DNA from: Acidovorax sp. | GTDB taxonomy: Bacteria > Pseudomonadota > Gammaproteobacteria > Burkholderiales > Burkholderiaceae_C | DNA: 50,220 nt | Assembly (NCBI RefSeq): GCF_021287135.1 | Contig: NZ_JAJTBB010000057.1 | Coordinates: 1 to 50,220, forward strand | Direction: 5' to 3' | Shown: piece by piece, positions 1-7,435 of the stretch | How the letters are laid out: each line of letters begins with the position of its first letter | How positions within the stretch are numbered: the stretch's first letter is position 1 | Notes under the pieces: generated by a model | The model's database searches: none | What the model was told of the DNA's origin: nothing | The model's input: only the letters and a program-made list of their open reading frames with translations | Translations under genes and position numbers: made by a program

Positions 1-128
1 CCATGCACACCGGACAGCTCGAGGGGATCAACAACCGCATCAAGGTCATCAAGCGCATGGCTTATGGCTACCGTGACTGCGAGTACTTCTTCCTCAAGAT
101 CAAGGCCGCGTTCCCCGGGAATGCGTGA
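1..128 (+). CDS. ISL3-family transposase, C-terminal end (cut by window edge)
   Basis: The open frame covers the last ~42 codons and ends at TGA 126-128. The residues read HTGQLEGINNRIKVIKRMAY, followed by a YFFLKI stretch. This is the conserved C-terminal signature of the DDE transposases of the ISL3 (IS204/IS1001/IS1165) family, which move by cut and paste. The N-terminus and the catalytic triad lie outside the window, so I cannot say whether the element is intact. It runs convergent to pckG. Family assignment rests only on this tail but the motif is distinctive. Confidence 0.85.
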   Translation, partial: MHTGQLEGINNRIKVIKRMAYGYRDCEYFFLKIKAAFPGNA

Positions 129-380
129 AGAACCAAAAAAACGCCCCTTCGGGGAAGGGGCGAACAAAAGGACTGGGAGGTAGCGAGCGGCCCAGGGCGC
201 AGGTGCCCGGGCCGCTAAGGATGCTCTGCACGAATTGAGCGGTAAGTGGGCGCTGCGGATCGGGAGGGGCTGCTAGGCGCAAAACGCAGCAATAGCCGCA
301 GCTATTGCGAGGATTTGCAACGCAGCAGACTGCCCGAGGCCGCAGATGCACGCGGCGCGATGATTCGTGAAGAGGATCCC
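129..380 (+). mobile_element. Non-coding right end of the ISL3-type element
   Basis: No gene is visible between the transposase stop and the pckG stop. The segment holds a GC hairpin at 142-162, a short palindrome (GCAATAGC, 4-nt loop, GCTATTGC) at 289-308, and two AACGCAGC direct repeats at 284-291 and 318-325. Read inward from the right, the sequence ending at 380 starts GGGATCCTCTTCACGAATCA. This resembles the GG-N-TCTTC type of terminal repeat of ISL3 elements, so I place the right terminus near 380. The left terminus is outside the window, so the repeat pair and target duplication cannot be tested. Confidence 0.5.
134..162 (-). terminator. Rho-independent terminator for minus-strand transcription
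   Basis: A 9-bp stem (CGCCCCTTC at 142-150, GAAGGGGCG at 154-162) with a 3-nt loop is followed on the minus strand by a run of T (the complement of A135-A141). It would stop transcripts leaving pckG leftward. It lies on the IS side of the inferred IS end, so the element may supply the terminator. The plus-strand flank has no T run. Confidence 0.65.
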
Positions 381-387
381 TAACAGG

Positions 388-2259
388 TCAGGCGGCCAGG
401 CGCTTTTCCAGCGCGGCCTTGGTGTCCAGCAGGGCCTGGGGCAGGTGGTAGGCCAGCTGCGCAAAGTGCGCATCGTGCAGCTTGAACTCGTCGGCCCAGG
501 CGGCCTTGTCGATGCTGGTGACAGCGGCAAACTGCTGGGCATTGAAGTCCAGGCCCGTCCAGTTGATCTCGGCGTACTGCGGGGCCACGCCGAACATTGT
601 TTCCTGGCCGGTGGCCTGGCCTTCGATGCGGTCGATCATCCACTTCAGCACGCGCATGTTGTCACCGTAGCCGGGCCAGACGAACTTGCCGGCCTCGTCC
701 TTGCGGAACCAGTTCACGCAGAAGATCTTGGGCAGCGTGGCGCCGGTCGCCGCAAGCTTGCCTTCCATGTTCAGCCAATGCTGGAAGTAGTCGCTCATGT
801 TGTAGCCGCAGAAGGGCAGCATGGCGAACGGGTCGCGGCGCACCACGCCCTGGGCGCCGAAGGCGGCGGCGGTGGTTTCGCTGCCCATGGTGGCGGCCAT
901 GTACACGCCTTCCGTCCAGGTGCGGGCTTCGGTCACCAGCGGCACGGTGGTGGAGCGGCGGCCGCCGAAGATGAAGGCGTCGATGGCCACGCCGTTGGCG
1001 TCATCCCACTGCGCGTCCAGCGCGGGGTTGTTGGTGGCAGCCACGGTGAAGCGCGAGTTGGGGTGGGCGGCCTTGGCGCCGGTTTCCTTGGCGATCTGGG
1101 GCGTCCAGTCCTTGCCTTGCCAGTCGATCAGGTGGTCCGGCACCTTGCCGGTGTCCTTTTCCATGCCTTCCCACCACACGTCGCCGTCGTCGGTCAGCGC
1201 CACGTTGGTGAAGATCACGTCCTTGTCCAGGCTGCGCATGCAGTTGGGGTTGGTGTGCATGTTGGTGCCGGGGGCTACGCCAAAGTAGCCGGCTTCGGGG
1301 TTGATGGCGTACAGCTTGCCGTCGGCATGGGGCTTGATCCAGGCGATGTCGTCACCGATGGTGGTGACCTTCCAGCCCGCAAAGCCGGCTTGGGGAGGCA
1401 CCAGCATCGAGAAGTTGGTCTTGCCGCAGGCGCTCGGGAAGGCCGCCGCCACGTGGTACTTCTTGCCCTGGGGGTTGGTCACGCCCAGGATGAGCATGTG
1501 CTCGGCCAGCCAGCCCTGATCGCGGCCCATGGTGGAGGCGATGCGCAGCGCCAGGCACTTCTTGCCCAGCAGCGCGTTGCCGCCGTAGCCCGAGCCGTAG
1601 GACCAGATCTCGCGCGTTTCGGGGTAGTGCACGATGTACTTGACCTTGGGGTTGCAGGGCCATGCGGTCGTGTCCTTCTGGCCTTCGGCCAGCGGGGCGC
1701 CCACGGTGTGCATGCAGGGCACGAACTCGCCTTCCACGCCCAGCACGTCGTACACGGCCTTGCCCATGCGCGTCATGAGCTTCTGGTTCACGGCCACGTA
1801 GGCGCTGTCGGTCAGTTCCACGCCAATGTGGGCAATGTGGCTGCCCAGGGGGCCCATGCTGAAGGGCACCACGTACATCGTGCGGCCCTTCATGCAGCCG
1901 TCAAACAGGGGCTGCAGCGTGGCGCGCATCTCGGCGGGGGCCATCCAGTTGTTCGTCGGGCCGGCGTCTTCCTTCTTCGCCGAGCAGATGTAGGTGCGAT
2001 CTTCCACGCGGGCCACGTCGGACGGGTCGGAACAAGCCAGGTAGCTGCCGGGGCGCTTGGCGGGGTTGAGCGTCTTGAAGGTGCCGGCATCGACCAGTTG
2101 CTGGCACAGGCGGTCGTACTCTTCCTTGGAGCCATCGCACCAGTAGATGGTGTCGGGTTTGCACAGGGCGGCCATGTCGGCCACCCAGGCGAGCAGGCGG
2201 GCGTTTTTGACGTAGGCGGGGGCGTTGAGCTTCAGGCCCTGCATGGTGGGTGCGTTCAT
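388..2259 (-). CDS. pckG: Phosphoenolpyruvate carboxykinase (GTP)
   Basis: This 623-residue protein has the usual length of GTP-dependent PEPCK, which converts oxaloacetate and GTP to PEP, CO2 and GDP at the start of gluconeogenesis in the cytoplasm. Visible signatures are the kinase-1a loop [12 protein letters not shown] (about residues 271-282, including the reactive cysteine), the metal-binding GDDIAW (302-307), the substrate loop [14 protein letters not shown] and [12 protein letters not shown]. The start ATG at 2259 has GGAAG upstream. It is a single-gene unit with a 318-bp leader region on its right. The stop codon lies only 7 bp from the inferred end of the ISL3 element, but the reading frame is complete. 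Confidence 0.97.
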   Translation of the reverse strand: MNAPTMQGLKLNAPAYVKNARLLAWVADMAALCKPDTIYWCDGSKEEYDRLCQQLVDAGTFKTLNPAKRPGSYLACSDPSDVARVEDRTYICSAKKEDAGPTNNWMAPAEMRATLQPLFDGCMKGRTMYVVPFSMGPLGSHIAHIGVELTDSAYVAVNQKLMTRMGKAVYDVLGVEGEFVPCMHTVGAPLAEGQKDTTAWPCNPKVKYIVHYPETREIWSYGSGYGGNALLGKKCLALRIASTMGRDQGWLAEHMLILGVTNPQGKKYHVAAAFPSACGKTNFSMLVPPQAGFAGWKVTTIGDDIAWIKPHADGKLYAINPEAGYFGVAPGTNMHTNPNCMRSLDKDVIFTNVALTDDGDVWWEGMEKDTGKVPDHLIDWQGKDWTPQIAKETGAKAAHPNSRFTVAATNNPALDAQWDDANGVAIDAFIFGGRRSTTVPLVTEARTWTEGVYMAATMGSETTAAAFGAQGVVRRDPFAMLPFCGYNMSDYFQHWLNMEGKLAATGATLPKIFCVNWFRKDEAGKFVWPGYGDNMRVLKWMIDRIEGQATGQETMFGVAPQYAEINWTGLDFNAQQFAAVTSIDKAAWADEFKLHDAHFAQLAYHLPQALLDTKAALEKRLAA

Positions 2260-2577
2260 CGGGAGCTTCCTAAGTTGAAAACGGTCTTTTCAAAGGAAGC
2301 GCCCGGGGGCGGCTGAGGCCTGGCGCAGGGTGCAGATGCTGAGCGCTGCCTTTGAGAAAACGGCTTCGTGGCTCAGTCGGCGGGCGGCTGCCGTGGTGGT
2401 GCCCCGCGGGTGGAGGGGCTAGTTCCACGGATTCCGCGGGTCGGCTGGGATGGCAATTTTATGAAGCCAGCCCGGCCGTGTCTGTCAGACAGAGCCGAAA
2501 ACAATGCAAAAAAAGCATAGGGTTATGCTATCCGGCGCCGCGCCGCCAGCCCTTCTGTGGATGGGCAGCGCGGCGAT
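2260..2577 (-). promoter_or_regulatory. Leader region of pckG with palindromes
   Basis: This 318-bp stretch has no credible gene on either strand and must hold the pckG promoter. I see a perfect TGTCTG-T-CAGACA palindrome at 2479-2491 and an AGCAT-N6-ATGCT repeat at 2514-2529 in an A-rich patch. Both are candidate operators. I cannot name a regulator, and no convincing -35/-10 pair stands out. Confidence 0.35.
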
Positions 2578-3285
2578 TCACTGCGCATCGTCGGCACGCC
2601 ACCGCTCGAACCCCGCGCGCCGCAGCGCGCAGGCGGGGCACTCGCCGCAGCCGTAGCCCCAGGCGTGCAGGGTGTCGCGCACGCCGTGGTAGCAGGTGTG
2701 CGATGCGGTGACGATCAGCTCCACCAGCGCGTCGCCGCCCAGGGTGCGGGCCAGTTCCCAGGTGGCGGCCTTGTCCAGCCACATCAGCGGGGTTTCGAAC
2801 GTGAAGCGCTGGCCCATGCCCAGGGACACGGCGACCTGCAGGGCCTTGAGGGTGTCGTCGCGGCAGTCGGGGTAGCCGGAGAAATCGGTTTCGCACATGC
2901 CGCCCACCAGCGTGTGCAGCCCGCGCCGGTAGCCCACGGCGGCGGCCAGGTTGAAGAACAGCAGGTTGCGCCCGGGCACGAAGGTGTTGGGCAGCCCGGC
3001 GGTGGTCATCTGGATCTCGGTTTCGCGGGTCAGCGCGGTGTCGCTGATGCGGCCCAGCACGGACAGGTCCAGCAGGTGGTCTTCACCCAGGCGCTCGTGC
3101 CATTGCGGGAACTGCTCGCGCAGGCCCGCCAGCACGGACTGGCGGGCTTCCAGTTCCACATGGTGGCGCTGGCCGTAGTCAAAACCGATGGTCTCCACGC
3201 GGGCGAACTGCGAAAGCGCCCAGGCCAGGCAGGTGGTGGAATCCTGTCCGCCGGAAAAAAGAACGAGGGCGTGGCCGGGTCTCAT
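2578..3285 (-). CDS. queC: 7-cyano-7-deazaguanine synthase
   Basis: QueC converts 7-carboxy-7-deazaguanine and ammonia to preQ0 with ATP, in the queuosine tRNA pathway. The 235-residue product starts [20 protein letters not shown], which carries the PP-loop ATP motif SGGQDS at residues 10-15. Near the C-terminus a cysteine cluster (TCYHG, then [13 protein letters not shown]) supplies the zinc ligands typical of the family. The ATG at 3285 is preceded by AAGGAG about 8 nt away, which decides it over longer upstream frames. No other que genes are nearby. A terminator separates it from the small gene upstream, so it probably has its own promoter in 3286-3345. Confidence 0.95.
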   Translation of the reverse strand: MRPGHALVLFSGGQDSTTCLAWALSQFARVETIGFDYGQRHHVELEARQSVLAGLREQFPQWHERLGEDHLLDLSVLGRISDTALTRETEIQMTTAGLPNTFVPGRNLLFFNLAAAVGYRRGLHTLVGGMCETDFSGYPDCRDDTLKALQVAVSLGMGQRFTFETPLMWLDKAATWELARTLGGDALVELIVTASHTCYHGVRDTLHAWGYGCGECPACALRRAGFERWRADDAQ

Positions 3286-3345
3286 GGGAAGCTCCTTGAA
3301 AGGTCGTGGGGCGGGAGGAAAGATGGCGGTGCCGGGCCGGCGGGC

Positions 3346-3373
3346 GAAAAAAAACCCCGCGGCGCGGGGCTTT
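3346..3373 (-). terminator. Rho-independent terminator after the 48-residue membrane peptide
   Basis: On the minus strand a CCCCGC-GCC-GCGGGG hairpin (plus coordinates 3355-3369) is followed by eight T residues (complement of A3347-A3354). It lies 26 bp past the stop of the small gene at 3399-3545 and isolates it from queC. Confidence 0.8.
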
Positions 3374-3398
3374 GCTGGCGGGCGCGGTGCGCGGACGC

Positions 3399-3545
3399 TC
3401 AGGCCATGTACACGGCGATGAAGGCCAGCAGCAGCATCATGATGCCGCCGACCACGGGCAGCACCAGGGGCACGACGTGCACCACGTTTTCCACGGGGTC
3501 GTTCGAAGGCGCGGGGGAAGCATGGGCAGTGGTGTGGTCGGACAT
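3399..3545 (-). CDS. Small single-pass membrane protein, unknown function
   Basis: A 48-codon frame ([20 protein letters not shown] at the start, ending AFIAVYMA) has a soluble Ser/Pro/His-rich N-terminus and one strongly hydrophobic segment at about residues 24-47, predicted to span the inner membrane with the C-terminus at its very end. Support for a real gene: GGAG 9 nt before ATG 3545, a plausible promoter at 3585-3613 and a canonical terminator at 3346-3373, so it looks monocistronic. I do not recognise the family. Its architecture resembles small oxidase- or transporter-associated peptides, but nothing here proves a partner. Confidence 0.65.
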   Translation of the reverse strand: MSDHTTAHASPAPSNDPVENVVHVVPLVLPVVGGIMMLLLAFIAVYMA

Positions 3546-3584
3546 CGGCAGTCTCCAGGTGCTTGCTTGAAACAAAACTTGCGC

Positions 3585-3613
3585 ATTCTAGCCGTGCGGG
3601 GCCCGGCGGCCAA
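3585..3613 (-). promoter_or_regulatory. Putative sigma-70 promoter of the small membrane protein gene
   Basis: On the minus strand TTGGCC (plus 3608-3613) is separated by 17 bp from TAGAAT (plus 3585-3590), matching 4 of 6 and 5 of 6 consensus bases. The -10 lies about 40 bp upstream of the ATG at 3545. Confidence 0.5.
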
Positions 3614-3697
3614 CCTGGCTGGGCGCCGGCCCTTCGGGCGGGTGGGGGATGGGGCGCTTGTGCCCCAAGGCATTCCCACAAATCTTTGGATCGGCGA

Positions 3698-4897
3698 TCA
3701 GAGCAGCACGGCTTCCATGCCCGCGCCGCGCAGCTGGGCCAGCACCTCTTGCACGTGGGCCTTGCTGCGGGTCTGCAGCACCAGTTCGATCTCCACGTTT
3801 TGCGCGGCCAGCAGCGTGAAGGCGCGCTGGTGGTGCACTTCCCCGATGTTGGCGCCTGCGTCGGCCACGGTGGCGGTGATGCGGGCCAGCACGCCGGGCA
3901 CGTCGCGCGCGCTGACCTTGATGCGCGCGAGGCGGCCGGAGCGCACCATGCCGCGCTCGATGATGGCGGCCAGCAGCAGCGGGTCGATGTTGCCGCCCGA
4001 CAGCACCAGCCCCACCCGTTTGCCCCGAAAGCGCTCGGGGTGCCGCACCAGGGCCGCCAGCGCGGCGGCGCCCGCGCCTTCCACCAGGGTCTTCTCGATC
4101 TCCAGCAGCATCAGCACGGCTTGCTCGATGTCGCCTTCGTCCACCAGCAGCAGGTCGTCCACCAGGCGCTCAACCACTTCCTGGGTGATCTTGCCGGGCG
4201 TGCCCACGGCAATGCCTTCGGCAATGGTGGAGGTGCCCTGCGGGTGCTGCGTGTGGCGCACGGCGTTGACCATGGAGGGGAAGCGCGACGCCTGCACGCC
4301 CACCACTTCGATGCCGGGCTTGACGGCCTTGGCCGCCGTGGCCATGCCGGCGATGAGGCCGCCGCCGCCGATGGCGATGACCAGGGTGTCCAGATCCGGC
4401 TGCGCGGCCAGCATCTCCAGCGCCACCGTGCCCTGGCCGGCGGCGATGGCCTCATCGTCGTAGGGGTGCACGAACGTGAGGCCCTGGCGCTCGGCCAGCG
4501 CATAGGCGTGCTGCCGCGCTTCCTCCAGCGTGTCGCCGTGCAGAACCACCTCGGCGCCAAAGCCGCGCGTGCGCTCCACCTTCACGCCCGGGGTGAAGCG
4601 CGGCATCACGATCACCGCGCGCAGGCCCAGGCGCTGCGCGTGGTAGGCCACGCCCTGCGCGTGGTTGCCCGCGCTCATGGCGACCACGCCCCGCGCCCGC
4701 TCGTCGGCCGACAGCTGCGTGAGGCGGTTGTAGGCGCCGCGCTCCTTGAACGACGCGGTGAACTGCAGGTTTTCAAACTTCAGGAACACCTGCGCGCCCA
4801 CGATCTGCGAGAGCGTCTTGGATTCCACACAGGGCGTGTCCGGCACCTGGCCTTGTAGGCGGGCGGCGGCGTCGCGGATGTCTTGGAGGGTGAGCAT
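3698..4897 (-). CDS. ilvA: Threonine ammonia-lyase (threonine dehydratase) with C-terminal ACT domain
   Basis: This 399-residue PLP enzyme deaminates threonine to 2-oxobutanoate for isoleucine synthesis. The PLP lysine lies in [13 protein letters not shown] (about residue 55), and the glycine-rich phosphate loop is [11 protein letters not shown] single ACT domain fills the last ~80 residues (from about [20 protein letters not shown]), the short form of the family rather than the 500-residue two-ACT IlvA, so allosteric control may differ from E. coli IlvA. I chose ATG 4897 ([11 protein letters not shown]) because homology starts there. The frame stays open 30 codons upstream but that part looks non-coding, and no strong Shine-Dalgarno site is visible. 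Confidence 0.9.
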   Translation of the reverse strand: MLTLQDIRDAAARLQGQVPDTPCVESKTLSQIVGAQVFLKFENLQFTASFKERGAYNRLTQLSADERARGVVAMSAGNHAQGVAYHAQRLGLRAVIVMPRFTPGVKVERTRGFGAEVVLHGDTLEEARQHAYALAERQGLTFVHPYDDEAIAAGQGTVALEMLAAQPDLDTLVIAIGGGGLIAGMATAAKAVKPGIEVVGVQASRFPSMVNAVRHTQHPQGTSTIAEGIAVGTPGKITQEVVERLVDDLLLVDEGDIEQAVLMLLEIEKTLVEGAGAAALAALVRHPERFRGKRVGLVLSGGNIDPLLLAAIIERGMVRSGRLARIKVSARDVPGVLARITATVADAGANIGEVHHQRAFTLLAAQNVEIELVLQTRSKAHVQEVLAQLRGAGMEAVLL

Positions 4898-4952
4898 GGC
4901 GCCATTGTGGCCCAGTCCCGGGAGCGCGCCGCCGCCGCGAAGGTCTGTGAAG

Positions 4953-5007
4953 AAAAATGGCCCCTGGCGCCCGCCAGTCAAGCGCAAAAAGCTATAAAAA
5001 TAGTAGC
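4953..5007 (+). repeat. 55-bp dispersed repeat, copy A
   Basis: First of six related 55-bp units in the window. The shared layout is an A-rich start, GGCC-T-C-GCGC, a second GCGC about 15 bp on (AAGCGC), AGCTAT, and a closing AT-rich half ending in AGC. The two halves can form tandem hairpins (GCGC..GCGC and GCTAT..ATAGC type). This copy lies between the ilvA start and the norR stop, both on the minus strand. Confidence 0.75.
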
Positions 5008-5010
5008 AAA

Positions 5011-6585
5011 CTACTTGAGCCCGAGCCGCCGTGCCAGCTTGTGCAGGTTGCTGGCGTCCACCTCCAGCATCCGCGCGGCCTGGGCCCAGTTGCCCTGGCA
5101 GCGGCCCAGCGCGGCGCTGATGTGCGCGCGCTGGCAGGCGTCCACCACGTCCCGCAGGGGGCCGGGGGCGGGGCCGGTTTCGCCCGCCGGCGGGGGCGGC
5201 GCGGGCGGGCGCGCGGGGGTGGCGCCAGCCGCCGCGGGGGGCACGGCCGTGTTGGACTCCAGGTCGAGCAGCGCCGGCTCCAGCGTCACGATGTCCGCCC
5301 GGTTCACCCCGCTGCGGCTCAGCGCCTTGAGGGCGGCGCGGCTGATCACGTGTTCCAGCTCGCGGATGTTGCCGGGCCAGGCATAGCGGCGCAGCGCCTC
5401 CTGGGCGGCGCTGGACAGGCGCAGGCTGCGCAGGCCCAGCCGGGCGCGGTTGAGCTCCAGGAACCGGCCGGCGATCAGCAGCACGTCGTTGCCCCGCTCG
5501 CGCAGCGGCGGGATGGGCACGGGGTACACCGACAGGCGGTGGTACAGGTCGGCACGGAAGGCCCCGGCCGTCACCTGCTCGCGCAGGTTGCGGTTGGTGG
5601 CCGCGATCACGCGGACATGGACGCGGCGGGGGCGGTCGGCGCCCAGGCGCTGGATTTCGCCGTTCTGCAGCGTGCGCAGCAGCTTGGCCTGGACGGGCAG
5701 GGGCAGCTCACCCACCTCGTCCAGAAACAGCGTGCCGCCATCGGCGGCCTCGAAGCGGCCGGGGCGGTCGGTCACGGCGCCGGAGAACGCGCCGCGCACA
5801 TGGCCGAACAGCTCGCTCTCCGCCAGCGACTCGGGCAGGGCCGCGCAGTTCACATGCACCAGCGGCTTGCTGCGGCGGGGCGACTGGCGGTGCAGCCGGC
5901 GCGCAAACAGTTCCTTGCCCACCCCGGTCTCGCCCAGCAGCAGCACGGGCAGGTCGGAGGCGGCCACCACATCCAGCTCGTGCAGCAGGCGCAGCAGCGG
6001 GGCGCTCTGGCCCACGATCTCCTGGTCGGCGTCGCCGCCGACTGCGCCGCGCTCGTCGTCGCCAGCGCGCAGGGGCGGGGTGGTGCGCAGGGCCTGCACC
6101 TCGCGTTCCAGCCGGGAGATGCGCACCGCGGCCTCGGCCAGCACGCGGTAGCCGGCCAGCGCGGCGCGTGCGTCTTCGCCGAAGGTGCCGGTCTGCAAGG
6201 CGTCCAGGGTGAGCACGCCCCAGGGCTTGCCGTCCACCTCCAGGCGCGTGCCCATGCAGTCGTGCACGGGCAGGGGCTCGCCCACCAGCGTGTCCAGCAG
6301 GCCGTCGTACGGGTCGGGCAGCTGGCTGTCGTGGTGAAAGCAGGTCACCTCGCCGCGCGCCAGGATGGCCGCCAGCCGGGGGTGCTGGCTGACGGCAAAG
6401 CGCCGCCCCAGGGCCTCGGGCACCAGCCCGTCCACCGCCACGGGGCGCAGGTGGTCAGCCTCCAGCTGCAGCAGCGCCACGGCCCCGCAGCGAAAGCGCG
6501 CCCGCAGGTGGGCCGCCAGCCGCTGCAGGCGCACGGCCTGCGGCAGGTCGGTGGCCAGGTCTGCGAGCACGGGGTTTTCAAGCAT
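5011..6585 (-). CDS. norR: NorR, nitric-oxide-responsive sigma-54 activator
   Basis: The 524-residue protein has an N-terminal GAF-type sensor domain (about 1-170, where NorR holds a mononuclear iron that binds NO), an AAA+ domain (Walker A GETGVGKE 218-225, Walker [11 protein letters not shown] 283-292) and a C-terminal Fis-type helix-turn-helix ending DASNLHKLARRLGLK. The sigma-54 contact loop reads GAFSGA (265-270) rather than the commoner GAFTGA. The start at 6585 (MLENPVLADL) is fixed by homology, because the longer frame runs through the regulatory region. It is divergent from the hemerythrin-like gene, and the NorR boxes begin at the base next to its ATG, so it is probably autoregulated. 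Confidence 0.93.
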   Translation of the reverse strand: MLENPVLADLATDLPQAVRLQRLAAHLRARFRCGAVALLQLEADHLRPVAVDGLVPEALGRRFAVSQHPRLAAILARGEVTCFHHDSQLPDPYDGLLDTLVGEPLPVHDCMGTRLEVDGKPWGVLTLDALQTGTFGEDARAALAGYRVLAEAAVRISRLEREVQALRTTPPLRAGDDERGAVGGDADQEIVGQSAPLLRLLHELDVVAASDLPVLLLGETGVGKELFARRLHRQSPRRSKPLVHVNCAALPESLAESELFGHVRGAFSGAVTDRPGRFEAADGGTLFLDEVGELPLPVQAKLLRTLQNGEIQRLGADRPRRVHVRVIAATNRNLREQVTAGAFRADLYHRLSVYPVPIPPLRERGNDVLLIAGRFLELNRARLGLRSLRLSSAAQEALRRYAWPGNIRELEHVISRAALKALSRSGVNRADIVTLEPALLDLESNTAVPPAAAGATPARPPAPPPPAGETGPAPGPLRDVVDACQRAHISAALGRCQGNWAQAARMLEVDASNLHKLARRLGLK

Positions 6586-6642
6586 GGTGCATATTACCCT
6601 GGTGTGGTGAAAAACACCTTGATTGGCGGGGTGAAAAACACC
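6586..6642. promoter_or_regulatory. Three NorR boxes (GGT-N7-ACC)
   Basis: Three sites fit the GGT-N7-ACC core known for NorR of Ralstonia eutropha: GGTGCATATTACC at 6586-6598, GGTGAAAAACACC at 6606-6618 and again at 6630-6642. The last two are identical perfect palindromes. Starts are 20 and 24 bp apart, the helical phasing expected of an enhancer array. They lie 42-98 bp upstream of the -24 element of the divergent gene. Confidence 0.88.
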
Positions 6643-6682
6643 TGCCCTGCGCCAAGTCCTTGATTCGCAAGGGCACGCCGGC

Positions 6683-6698
6683 TGGCCCGCGGCTTGCG
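6683..6698 (+). promoter_or_regulatory. Sigma-54 promoter of the hemerythrin-like gene
   Basis: TGGCCCGCGGCTTGCG matches the -24/-12 consensus TGGCACG-N4-TTGC with one change, and has the required GG-N10-GC spacing (GG 6684-6685, GC 6696-6697). It lies about 40 bp before ATG 6739. Together with the NorR boxes it predicts NO-induced, sigma-54-dependent transcription. Confidence 0.85.
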
Positions 6699-6738
6699 AT
6701 ACCCGAAAGCCCTTCACCGCCGCACCGCGCTTTTCCTT

Positions 6739-7167
6739 ATGAACCTCGACAAATTCAAGCACCAGCACACGGACATCCTGCGCAGCATCGCCACGCTGCG
6801 GGCGCTGGCCCACGCGGGCGTGGAAATCCATGCCGGCTCCATCGCCCAGGGCATCGTGGCCATGAGCGGCACCATCAAGCTGCACCTGGCCGTGGAAGAC
6901 CAGGTGCTGTACCCCGCGCTGCAGCGGGGCGGCAATCCCGACCTGGCGCGCATGGGCCGCCAGTACCAGAGCGAGATGGCGTCCATCGCCAGCGCCTACG
7001 ACGCCTTTGCGCGGCGCTGGAACACCGCCGAGAACGTGCGCCGCGATCCGCAGGGCTTCCGCGAAGAAGCCAATGCGGTGCTGCGCCGCGTCTTTGAACG
7101 CATGCAGCGCGAGGACCGCGACTTCTATCCCCGCATCGAGGAGGAGGAGACGGCCCACTGCGCCTGA
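6739..7167 (+). CDS. Hemerythrin-like (HHE) di-iron protein under NorR control
   Basis: The 142-residue protein has the metal-ligand pattern of a hemerythrin/HHE four-helix bundle: HQHTDIL near residue 10, KLHLAVEDQVLYP near 49-59 and REDRDFYPRIEEEE close to the C-terminus. Such domains bind a di-iron centre. In the NorR regulon of R. eutropha the partner NorA is a di-iron protein that buffers cytoplasmic NO, and this shorter single-domain protein probably plays a similar role. ATG 6739 is chosen because an in-frame start at 6694 would overlap the -12 promoter element. It is monocistronic, followed by a terminator at 7297-7324. I give no symbol, because it is not clearly the NorA/YtfE type. 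Confidence 0.85.
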   Translation: MNLDKFKHQHTDILRSIATLRALAHAGVEIHAGSIAQGIVAMSGTIKLHLAVEDQVLYPALQRGGNPDLARMGRQYQSEMASIASAYDAFARRWNTAENVRRDPQGFREEANAVLRRVFERMQREDRDFYPRIEEEETAHCA

Positions 7168-7296
7168 AGCGCCTCTTCGGTCCCTGCGCCTTCGCGCCTT
7201 CGCCCCGGTCCCTGCGGCCGCGGCCCGCGCATCCCCTGAGCACCTTGCGCACGCTCGCCTGAATCCATCGGTAGGGCCTGACGGCACCTTCCTTCT

Positions 7297-7324
7297 GCCG
7301 GCCTTCTGGGCCGGTTTTTTTTTT
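7297..7324 (+). terminator. Rho-independent terminator
   Basis: A CCGGCC/GGCCGG stem (7298-7303 with 7309-7314), 5-nt loop, followed by ten T residues (7315-7324). It closes the hemerythrin-like transcript 130 bp past its stop. The 268-bp gap up to nrdD otherwise holds only the NrdR boxes. Confidence 0.85.
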
Positions 7325-7355
7325 GCCCGCGTGGGGTGCGCGTTTGTGCGGGATC

Positions 7356-7403
7356 AAACTACCTATAGTGTTTGATGGGTATCGTGAACACCATAGGTAG
7401 TGT
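7356..7403. promoter_or_regulatory. Pair of NrdR boxes upstream of nrdD
   Basis: Two 16-bp near-palindromes, AAACTACCTATAGTGT at 7356-7371 and ACACCATAGGTAGTGT at 7388-7403, fit the NrdR box pattern (ACAC..TA..GTGT). Their starts are 32 bp apart, three helical turns, the usual spacing for paired NrdR boxes in front of reductase operons. NrdR is the ATP/dATP-sensing repressor of ribonucleotide reductase genes. The second box ends 32 bp before the nrdD start. Confidence 0.82.
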
Positions 7404-7435
7404 TTTCAACCGTTTTACGAAGATCGGGCTTTTCC

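Noticed and set aside
367-2316. Long plus-strand open frame opposite pckG (649 codons)
   Set aside because: It is a shadow frame caused by high GC. Its product is His/Gly/Val-rich without motifs, and the minus strand encodes an unmistakable PEPCK.
6694-6738. Earlier in-frame start of the hemerythrin-like gene
   Set aside because: The ATG at 6694 overlaps the -12 element of the sigma-54 promoter, so it cannot be on the induced transcript.
7356-7403. FNR sites instead of NrdR boxes
   Set aside because: The TTGAT-N4-ATCAA core is missing, while sequence, pairing and the 32-bp spacing all fit NrdR boxes.
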